Source of the DNA: Paraphaeosphaeria minitans | Lineage: Eukaryota; Ascomycota; Dothideomycetes; Pleosporales; Didymosphaeriaceae | Length of the DNA stretch: 64,000 nucleotides | Assembly (NCBI GenBank): GCA_015832175.1 | Contig: WJXW01000001.1 | Coordinates: forward strand, 3,844,001 to 3,908,000 | Direction of reading: 5' to 3' | Part shown: in pieces, positions 55,405 to 64,000 of the stretch | Layout of the letters: every line of letters starts with the position of its first letter | Numbering within the stretch: position 1 is the stretch's first letter | Made by a program: the position numbers and the translations under genes | Notes under the pieces: model-generated | Database searches by the model: none | The model's input: only the letters and a program-made list of their open reading frames with translations | Told to the model about the DNA's origin: nothing

Positions 55405-56137
55405 GGCATGCGTAAAGGAATGATGGCGCGGGCTTGGAGGGTCAGGGAGCGGTTCGGTTCGGTTCGTAGGGGACGGAGAGGGTTGTATTCTGGTGGTTTG
55501 GCCTGAAGTAAACGTGGCCCGGTGAATGTGCCCTGGCAGCGAGGAAGGAGCTGCAGACGAGGGCGGAACGTGCGATGGATACCCAACGATGCGATAGGTA
55601 GCAGCAGAAGAAGAAGAAGAACAAAAAGAAGAAGCAGAAGCAGAAGAAGCAGAAGAGAAACGACACAAGGAGAGAATGAGGCTGGTGCGAGTGCGGGTGC
55701 TGGAGAGTCAGCGGTTTGGGTTCCTAGGGCGGAGCCGCGTCGGCAGGCTCAGCTAAGCTCATGGCGCGTCAGACGGCGATGGCCAGACGCCCTTCGAAGG
55801 ACTAGACTTGAGCCACAGCCGCACTGCGCAACGGGTCTTCGTATGCCAGCGACCCCTTGCGGCAGAGTGCGCACCGCATTGAACAACTTCGCGCAACATA
55901 GAGGGACACTGGCGACTGTGTGCCATGTAGAGTCGATGAAATGGGATCGATCGCCCTGCACCTGCCATTTGCGGCAGTTGTTGCATCTCACCTCGTACGT
56001 AAGCGAGCGATCCTACCTACGCCATCGAATCCTCCGTTCTCATCCCGGTGCTGCCACCAGGGCGTCTCTCACCGCGCCCATAGTCAGGTAGGTACCTGAT
56101 ATACGGCCTAAGTAGTGCGTGGAATGCGAGCCACGTA
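55405..56137. other. Intergenic, with purine-rich stretch
   Basis: 5' flank of the glycosyltransferase. A GGTTC-type pentamer run lies at 55450-55470 and a GAAGAAGAA/AGCAGAAGC purine tract at 55602-55668. AGGTAGGTACCTG lies at 56088-56100. No gene was seen. Confidence 0.55.
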
Positions 56138-58439
56138 TCACAGTAAGCGCAACAATTCATGGTCCTTCGCAATCCCCGGACTCTCCCGCGCGCAGCTTTC
56201 GATCAACCCCATCATGATGCGCACCCACTCCTCCCATCCTTCAGGCAGCGTTGCTCGCAGGTCAGCATCCGGCGATCGCGCGACTGCAGTGAAGAGCAGG
56301 ATCTGTCCAAAACACTGCGAACACCAGCCAAACTTGATGGGCAAGGCGGCCTTCATCTGAACGCATAGACCCATCGTGGTTGGCCAGTACATCGCACCCT
56401 CCAGTCCTTTTCGAACCTCGTCGTACTCGCTACGGTTCGTGTATTCTGGCGCGTGGAGGGCCTTGTACAAGAAAGGCCGTCCAATGTGGAATTTTGCGAC
56501 GCGGTAGCGACTGCGCAGCATGGCTTTCGCAATGACATGCGCAGGGCTGGGAGAATCATCAGCACTCTCACTGTCGGTGAATTGCAGCGATGGCGGCAGG
56601 TTCGACCGCCACTGCTCGAGCTGATGGTGCATCTCAGCTGTCAGGTTCGGGCTAGGATACCCGTCTTTCTCGGCAAACGTGTATAGGTTGTGTCTAGACG
56701 TTCATTAGCAATGCCAATCAGTCCCCAGCAAAGGATACATGCCTAACGCGCGTGAGTATGATGCGGTGGGCTGCCTGTGCGAGGAAATGGAAGTTGAAGA
56801 ACGAGTCTTCCTCGTCAGAAAGCAGTCCCGAGATGGACGTCTTGGGCCGGGGGCAGCATGTGAACTTGGGGATCGGTACATCTGCTTCATAGTCCAGTAG
56901 GCCACTCAGAGGGAGACTGAGCTCCTGCGTGATGATGGTTTCGTACATGAGTGTATTCCAGAACAATCTTGAAAGCATGTCGCCCTCCCAGTCATCAAAG
57001 TCGATCGATTCTTCTCGCGACAGCACGCTTATGCAGCACAGCGCCGCGCGGTTGACCATCGTCCATGAATCGATCGGACGTAGGGTCTGTGCGTAGTACA
57101 GTGTGCAAAGCATGTAAAACTGGCCAATAGGCAAGTCATTCTGATTCATGAGGAATCCAATTCGTTGTCGGCCTTCGTTGAAGAATTTTAGACCCGACGG
57201 ATCATCGATTACCACTTCATACCACTCGGGTCGAATGAAGCCAGAGGTTGGTGACAATGTGCGTGAAGGCAAGGCAAAGTCTCCTTCTTCGTACGCTCTG
57301 ACTGCCAGACAGCCAAGCGCAAGAACTACCAGCACGAGGCATGTCTCAACATCGTATCCGAAATTGCTCTCCAGCGCGCCATTGAGCGTGGTGGAGAAGA
57401 ACTGGAATCTATCAAGGACAGGAGTGTTGCGATGGAAGACCGCAAAATACGCATCGGCTAGACCTTTGATGACCGATAATGGGAGTCTTGTTAGCCAGAA
57501 GTTGCTACTGTACTCTGCTGGAATGTCGATATGAATAGGCAGCGGTGGTCTGTGAGTCTCGATGTTTACGATGTAATCCCGGGGCAATGCATTCCGAGCA
57601 GCAAGGAATTCTGTTGGAAGCAGCTCCGCAACAGCGGGCCACAAAGCCACGCCGTGCTGACTGAACGACAACTTGGTCGCACCATGTGCCTCGGTCGCAG
57701 CGTTCGAGGCTTTTCCGGGGGTCTCAGTGGAAAGTGGAGAGGAGACGTCCACTGGTCTCCGTTCATGGTGCGATAATTGGTAAGATATAAGATTTGATCC
57801 AGGGCTTGGCTGGGAGTTGACGAATGGGGACCGGTAGTCCTGTGGGACTGGAGGAGGCGCCGGCGCAGCGTTGCTGGAATTGATGGCTGTAGTGAGATCT
57901 TCGACTTTTGCCTCAAGCCTTCTGATCGCATTTATGGCAACTGTCATAGACTGGTCTTTCCTGTGAACTGATGTAAGAATACTGCATCACATGTTGGACA
58001 GGACAAATCTTTGGGTGCAATGCTCTTCACGCTGTCCGTGAATATGGACAGCGTCGAAGTACATGAGCACTCACAGTCTGGTTCTAGGAAACATACTTGG
58101 TAGGGCGAGGTGCTTGGTATATGCATTCGATGTTCATGACCCTGCAGTAACCACATTTGGGGCGATCTTCGTCGCACCGTGTTTTTCGTGCTCTACAAAT
58201 GTCGCAAGCCTGATCTTGTTAGCTATGCAATCTTGTGCCAAGTGTGCAAACATAGGTTGTTCCTTTGGACACTTTTATCTTGGATGGTTGACACCTACCA
58301 AAGTGGCCATGAAAGTTCGTGGCTTCTTTGTGGCCGAGCCATCACCGTCGTCGTCGCCGTGACTCGAATCAGCCCGCTGTGCGCGTCCAGGCGAGTGAAG
58401 ACTGAATGGAGCCGACGCGTCGTTTGATCGCTTGGTCAT
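56138..58439 (-). CDS. Zn2Cys6 transcription factor, AcuM/lipid-regulator-like layout
   Basis: I model four exons: 58299-58439, 58097-58209, 56743-57960 and 56138-56693 (675 aa; the total closes in frame). The N-terminus MTKRSNDASAPFSLHSPG and the acidic GDDDGDG precede a cluster C49-x2-C52-x6-C59-x6-C66-x2-C69-x6-C76 (ACDICRARKTRCDEDRPKC). A heptad-like linker, MTVAINAIRRLEAKVEDLTT, suggests a coiled-coil dimerisation helix. The middle homology region follows, with LADAYFAVFHRNTPVLDRF, LVVLALGCLAVRAYEEGDF and IGQFYMLCTLYYAQTLRPID, and the C-terminus ends CARESPGIAKDHELLRLL. The last intron uses a GC donor; GT alternatives destroy the frame. It is a nuclear regulator; its targets are unknown. 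The AcuM-like label is only a resemblance of general layout. Confidence 0.88.
56694..56742 (-). other. GC-AG intron in the second Zn2Cys6 gene
   Basis: The exon ends CGCGTTAG and the 49-bp intron begins GCATGT, has branch site TTGCTAATGAAC and ends GTCTAG. AG plus A makes Arg, giving ILTRVRHNLYTFAEK. Nearby GT donors (GTTAGG, GTATCC) are in the wrong phase for the downstream exon, which has only one open frame. Confidence 0.78.
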
Positions 58440-59838
58440 GACATGTTAGTGTATTAACAGACACAGGCGGTTGCAAGAAAGATGTCGTGAGCGATGACTG
58501 GGTTTGATGTTGAGGCTCGCCGGCTTCGGGAGGGAAGCGCAAACGGCACACTAGGCGAATTTGGGAATGGCGTTCTCTCAAATCACCAATGCTGTACGAG
58601 CTTTTTGATACTACATCCATTCCTCGTTCGTGAAGAGGGTTTGCCTATGTTCCAACTATCGATGAAGAACTAAAGGAGTGTAAGGAAGAAGCTAATGAAG
58701 CGGCTCCCTTCTGTGAGGTTTGGCAGATCGAAAGCTGATACGCATGCATTATGCCCTTCAGCGTACTTTCACTTCAAGCTTTGACCCCGCAAAGCAGCTT
58801 TTCGAACATTAATCCTTAGCGAACTGAATTCCTTTAAGCTTGGGTCCAGACGATGTGAGTTAATGCAGTCACCCTGTTCCAGATACCAAGATGTGGGAGA
58901 ATGGTCCCCATAAACGCACAGCAGGTGCGACTGGGCAGTCTTATTGGCAAGGGTAGATGAACAATTGGACCAGTTGAATTTTGGCGTCCTAATGCGTTCA
59001 GTCTTACAATCTGCCGCGGTTTGTCAACGCACACGAAGAGCAAAGAAGGAAAAACTGCTACAGGTCTGCGTATGGTGCTGATGCTTCGAAACTTATACGA
59101 CTAGGTCTTTCATCAAAGCTAGAGCGATCGAACATGACGCAATTATTCTTCTGAGCAATAATATGGAGCGTGACTTCAGAATGGGAAGGTGGGCTAGTGT
59201 CATGATACACGGACGATGCGATGTGGGGTATATCGTAATTAACCGTGTCCTCGTCCCGCGGATGTGTTTGATCTTCGTTGAGGCTCTATAATGCACAGAT
59301 GCATGTGGCCAAAGAGCTTCACGCCTGAGGAGCTGGCGGGAAATGCCTAGCGAGATCTACGGACACTCGATTCATTGGAGCCTCGATGTCATCGGAATAT
59401 TAATAAGTTATCAATATTGGCTTTCTAATTTTAGTTCATCTGCTCCGATTGACCTGGGGCTAATCGCCTAGGCACCCTAGAATGGAGAGCACCGGGGCTA
59501 TACATGTGTACGTTAAGCGAGAAACCAATGTGAAGCAACAGTGTTGCTTTCTTGCCACTAAGTTAGTGGGTCTAGAGCAAAGATTGCTAGCTAGGGTATA
59601 CGTGTTGGAAGCAAAATGACCGTGCAGATAGATTATCTGAACAAAAACGCAAAAGAAAGAATAATGAAGGTAAGTATGTCATATGCACCTTCCCTGGCTG
59701 TACTAACTGACAAGACTCGAGGAGATTTGTTTTTTTTTATCAGCACAAGGAAATACTACATAGACAACGTCCTCGGCGTTTTCGCTCTGTGAAGTTCAAT
59801 TTAACAAAGAGTGCACTGGAAGCAAAAAGTGAAATGCA

Positions 59839-60090
59839 GCACTGGCGCTTGTCCCATAGCATCACAGCCTCGTACATTCTAACTGTAAACAGGAGCGCCT
59901 TAATGAGGCGTGGAAGAAGAATGTGCTGCCTCGCGTGAAGGCAGGGTTAAGTCGACACCCAAAAGCTACCTTAGATAAGGTGGTGAGGGAATACAAAACT
60001 GGCGCGTGTGCCTTAGCATAGCAGCCTCGTGCAGGGTTTGAATTCAATGAGAGCGTTGCCTTCATGAGGCAAGCAAGAAGAGAACTACCC
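59839..60090. repeat. Degenerate direct repeat, unit about 160 bp
   Basis: Copy 1 (about 59840) reads CTGGCGCTTGTCCCATAGCA, then CAGCCTCGT, GAGCGCCTTAATGAGGC and AAGAAGAA. Copy 2 (about 59999) reads CTGGCGCGTGTGCCTTAGCA, then CAGCCTCGT, GAGCGTTGCCTTCATGAGGC and AAGAAGAG. Order and spacing are the same. Confidence 0.75.
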
Positions 60091-62254
60091 TATACCAAAG
60101 GGCAGCGTACAGCTGTAGCCCAAGGGCCTGTTTGATTCGAGCGTGATTAGTGATAGGCTACTAAAACTTACTATATCAGTTATTAGTCTAACATTATTGA
60201 TTAAGCAATAATTATATTGTTTTGCTATTAGGAACTAGTGTCAAAACAAAATCCATCAGTGCTTGCTTTAATTCCTAATTTTATATTACCTCCTTACCTT
60301 CATTAAGCTGTAATTGCGTTACCTATCGGACCGGGATATAAACAGGTCAAGAAGAGCTTACTTATAGCTCATATATAGTGCTCCTACAGTCTCCACTAAC
60401 GAGCTATAAGTAATCTACTGGATCACAAGCTCAGATTACCAGTACGACAAAACCAAACAGTTCATGAAGCCGGCCTTGAACCAGAACAGCAAGGCTTTGA
60501 GATACGTGCAAGAAAGCAAATGCTGGAGTGAGCACTCTCGACCAGGCGATTTCAAAGGTGATTTCAAAATACTTGCGAAAATAAATAGCGTACGTAGCGC
60601 CAGGTCATTCCGAGGTACCCTCCAAAATAGGCTTGCGCGAATGAGTATCTGGCAGTCCGAGCGAATATCCCAATTGTGGGACAGACAAATGAAATGCAGT
60701 GGTAAGTAAATGCGTCCCTACGTGGTCCTTTCCTACCCCGAGTAGACTACCCCGAGTAAACAACTTAACTGGACCACCCCACATGACTGCATGCGCAAGT
60801 AATTGCGCACCTGCGTTGTGAGATTTAAAATGGGGATGATACCCTGCCAGGACCGTCCCCCGGCGTGATTCCTCGCAGGGGTTTCCGAAGTTGGAACTTT
60901 ATCGTTCGATTGAGGAAGTCTCCACGAAGAAGCGTCCTCGTCGTTTGTCGTGGGGGCGGATGCCATGCCTGTGATTTGTGGAACATCTTCCTGGGATCTT
61001 CGTCCTTCGCAGCGCATCGGTTTCATGGGGCAGGGATCAGCAGAGGAATGCACTAAAACCGTCTTGCCCATTGTGTAGGCCGCACGTTGCATGGTGGCGA
61101 CGATGGCATGTCGACATCTGTATGCACATTTACGTCTTGCTTAAGAGAGCCACCGGCTGAAGGTATCGGGTGACAGTGTCAACATATCAATGCGCGTCCC
61201 CGATCGTTTACACGTCTGCGCAACCTTCTGCGCTTAAGTTGTGAGCTCTCGGATGCATCGGCAATATTCAGGATGTCCCGGTTCCAGAGGACAAAGATGG
61301 GAATTAAGTGACCAGGCGCAGTTGCTTCCCTGTAATGAATTGTTCCAGAAACCTGTATTTCAGGTTAGATGAGCGCAGCGTGCATACCGTATCTGCCGTG
61401 ACCTCTTAGTCTACGTGCGAAAGTTCGAAGAGACCCAGTCAATCTTGCTGCATTCGTGCTACAATCATGCGTGTTTTCGACAACGTGCACCGGAAACCGG
61501 GTAACATCAGTCGCCAACGTTTTCGATTTCGACTCGCCCCAATAGTGTCGGCGATAATCGATTGAAGTGGCGGGCGCTTGGCGCCGGCTCCAGCGGACAT
61601 CAATATTTCTCTCTGCATGCGTTGTGCACCGGAGTTCGTCTCCTCAGGCCCGGGGTCATCGCCAGAGCGAGCAGAGTTGGAAGATCCAATCAATCCATTG
61701 CCATGCGGCCAAAAGCTGCATGCACTCTGTTCGCGATTCGACTCGCCTCAGAGCCCTTGTCCCGCAGCGCATAGTCACTCATCGTAAGTGCGCCGACTCC
61801 CGCCCACCAAAGGAGCTCTGAGGATGTGGTATAGTTGTTGTTTGGTTGTGTGATGAGGAACTCGAATGTGCAGACTCAGTAGCCTTAAAAGTGCGGTGTG
61901 GTAGTTGTGCATATCTGCTTCACAACGCAGCTGTGATGGATGCTCCATGCGCCTGAAGATTGTCTCATACGTTCAATAACATGGGTTCTTTGAGTAAACG
62001 CCATGAGACTATTGTCTTCATGTTTTGAAGTTGCATTGTTGCCTAACAATGCCTTTCAGGTCCAATAATAGTGCAGTGGCGCCACCTCCGCCAATGGCCT
62101 GAATGATGCAAAGCGCGTGGGATAGTGAGGGCGGGTCGACCCTGGAAAGCATGTACTGTGTAAGTTGCTCATTGGTGCGTATAGCGGGGTGGTCCAGATC
62201 CAGCCCACGATTCCGTGGACCAGTCACCACGTTTACTCGAGGCGTCCTTGGGCT

Positions 62255-62276
62255 GCTGCAGCCTGCAGGCTGCAGC
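62255..62276. other. Perfect 22-bp palindrome
   Basis: The sequence GCTGCAGCCTG followed directly by its reverse complement CAGGCTGCAGC, with no loop. It contains three PstI-like CTGCAG cores. It is not attached to a gene. Confidence 0.9.
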
Positions 62277-62919
62277 CCATCGCGCAAGACAGAGCCTCCG
62301 GACGGTACCTGACTTTCGCGATTTCGAAGAGCTGGCACCGGGGTGAAAATCCGCGCCGCTAGCATCTAACGGCCGAAAAGAGTCATACCTGAGGTTTCAA
62401 ACAGGCACAAACATGCTCAGTAAGCTCCTAAATATATTGACGTTATAAGTTGACTCGGGTCTCTGCTTGTTCCAAGTATATCCAAGCGACGTATTCCACG
62501 CTCACGTCGTTGCCGTCTGTTTCAACTACGACCATGTCCTGGGGATGAATGTCCACCAAAAACGTGGCATGGTTGCACTAGTGAAACAAGAATTTATCTC
62601 CCATCGAATCGCAATGGTGCGGCTGGCCAAGCTTCCTTAGGAGCTTCAGGGCCCACAAGTTCACCCGCTACCGAGCCGCTCTTGACACGAGACTGGTTTA
62701 GCGTGATCCACGTGTAAGCCGCGGTGCGCATGTGTGCTGTGAGTCCGGAGTGCGCGGAAGATGGTTATCTCAGCCCCTAATCGCTGTAAAGCCTGGAACT
62801 CGCGGTAACACCAGGTCCAGCTGGTTGAATATATTTTCGCCGTCGTGCACGCTGAAGAAGGATCTTGTACACTAGAAAATGCCGGCAGTGCTGTGGAGTT
62901 CCAAATTCGTGTGCACTCG

Positions 62920-63010
62920 GCAGGGGTTCTGCAGGGGCATCACAGGGGCACTGCAGGGGCATTGCAGGGATATTGCAGGGGTGCTGCAGGGGTGCTGCAG
63001 GGGTACTGCA
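62920..63010. repeat. 11-bp minisatellite, about 8 copies
   Basis: The unit GCAGGGGTGCT has variants GCAGGGGCATT, GCAGGGATATT, ACAGGGGCACT and others, arrayed with a strict 11-bp period. An 11-bp period makes all three frames open, which explains the long false frames here. Confidence 0.92.
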
Positions 63011-64000
63011 TGGAATACGGCTCCGGTAGCGTTCGAACATTTATATTCGTTGGTGGAGAGTTCCGGTCATACTGCTAACGACGTTCGGGATTGGGGCTGA
63101 CGGCAGGTCGCACGCAATTCGTGACATCAATTTCTGAGACTCCTCTTTTGGTGTGCTTTTGTCCAATGTGGCTAGGACTGATGATTCTATGGCATATTGC
63201 AGGCTTATTTACACGGACCCGGCCTGGGGAGCACGGCGCAAACCTTCTCCGAAGCCAATCGGCCGTCCAGGCGTTGCATACCGTATATGCCCAGGGGTGA
63301 CGTACGGTTGCCACGCGGAGACCGCCTAGTCGTTGAAAAGGACGAAATCTTCAGCGCGGTCTCCAGCCGATGAAAGATGGGTTAGGAAAAAAAAATCTGA
63401 ATTGTGTGGGGAACTCGCTGTCACTTCTCCGAGGTCCCCGTAGATAGTATGGGATCTGGGTAGACGTTCCTGACGAGAACTGAAGATTCGTGGATGCGAG
63501 TGCACCATGACGCAAAGGGGTGACGGATGAGAGCCCGAACCGTTGGTACGCTAGTAAACCGGTGCTGAGTTGGCACTAAGTTGCAGAGACTTTAAAAGGT
63601 ACTTCGATGGGCCTGAGGCGTGCTGCAGGATACGTGCCGAAAAGGCGCTGTAGCTGACCGACCAATGTCCCCCAGAACGATTCAATACTAGGTCCGGTGT
63701 TTGATGCGCAGAAGCTAGAGTCACCTTGACCTGACTTCATGCATCCAGGTGCAACGGCTCGCATCCCAACGCAGCTCTAAGCTAGTCACTGCTTCGCCGG
63801 CCCGCTCCCGGTGTTTCTTCCGGGTGGCTTGTAAAGGGTGGCATCGCCATGGACGCAACTCTGCCGATCGAAAAACGTGCATGATTTGAGGCGACTGAGC
63901 CTCCGGCTCATCGGCTAGTTGTCGGCCTGGTTGATACTCCTAAGCATGAGCCTCCGAGGAAGTAAATTTTTACCTAATTTTCATCACCCCTAGTTGCACT

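Larger units (their letters stand above)
58440..64000. other. 5.6 kb gene desert with degenerate repeats
   Basis: No gene can be supported. The region includes a degenerate ~160-bp direct repeat (59839-60090), an AT-rich block (60140-60420) starting GGGCCTGTTTGATTCG, a 22-bp perfect palindrome (62255-62276) and an 11-bp minisatellite (62920-63010). An 81-codon frame at 60464-60709 follows TATA-like sequence, but has no domain and I leave it uncalled. Confidence 0.55.

Noticed and set aside
60120..60460. Intact MITE or DNA transposon
   Set aside because: The left sequence resembles a known type of terminal repeat, but no inverted partner or target duplication is present and no transposase is encoded in the window.
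62845..63100. Frames with Gly/Leu/Gln repeats
   Set aside because: They are produced by the 11-bp minisatellite, which opens all frames.
1..64000. tRNA or 5S rRNA genes
   Set aside because: Scanning for GGTTCGAAT-type B boxes with a matching A box and acceptor stem gave no convincing candidate. A covariance-model search would be decisive.

Overview
The window is nuclear DNA from a filamentous ascomycete, most likely a Dothideomycete. That placement is an inference from gene style, not from a database match. The supporting signs are compact genes with many 42-136 bp introns carrying CTAAY-type branch sites, two Zn2Cys6 regulators, a Rua1-type regulator, a 2EXR/DUF7730-like protein, fungus-specific CoA-transferase and GMA12/MNN10 proteins, and intergenic regions sprinkled with a TAGGTAGGTACCT-type motif. 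There are no operons, no CRISPR array, no recognisable rRNA or tRNA gene, and no intact transposon. Exon structures were assembled by hand from splice consensus, reading phase and family alignment; every multi-exon CDS closes to a multiple of three.

Layout, left to right. 1-502 is the 3' end of a polyglutamine protein. 503-2878 is intergenic with two families of GTCGAC-containing minisatellites. 2879-7075 holds a membrane-anchored epoxide-hydrolase-like enzyme and a DHA1-type MFS transporter, both on the minus strand. 7076-10265 is gene-poor and has a transition-rich duplicated segment. 10266-13376 is a tight housekeeping block: a conserved unknown, the splicing factor SF3B5, a Yar1-like ankyrin protein and RNA polymerase III subunit Rpc11. 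13.9-14.95 kb holds two gene relics, a C2H2-type protein and a GH28 polygalacturonase. 15.1-23.1 kb carries a large secreted protein with a PLC/P1-nuclease-like helix motif, a secreted esterase, a Nudix hydrolase, a 2EXR/DUF7730-like protein and a small repeat protein. 24.9-27.3 kb is a Rua1-domain regulator. 27.3-30.7 kb is gene-poor.

30.7-36.9 kb holds a type II membrane protein, an AIG2-like relic and a class III CoA-transferase. The CoA-transferase is divergent from a nine-exon Zn2Cys6 regulator (37.6-41.2 kb), which is followed by a sugar-type MFS transporter; the three may form a small catabolic module. An EXPERA/EBP-like membrane protein follows at 44.7 kb. Between 45.9 and 52.8 kb lie only minus-strand genes of unknown function. 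Three of them, in a row, end in perfect C-terminal CaaX prenylation boxes (CVVM, CIVM, CCFM), which is the most unusual arrangement in the window. 54.1-58.4 kb has a GMA12/MNN10 glycosyltransferase and a second Zn2Cys6 regulator. 58.4-64 kb is a gene desert with degenerate repeats.

Two window-wide observations stand out. Three of about forty modelled introns need a GC donor (GC-AG) to keep the protein family frame. Old duplicated or tandem-repeat DNA is concentrated in the gene-poor blocks.
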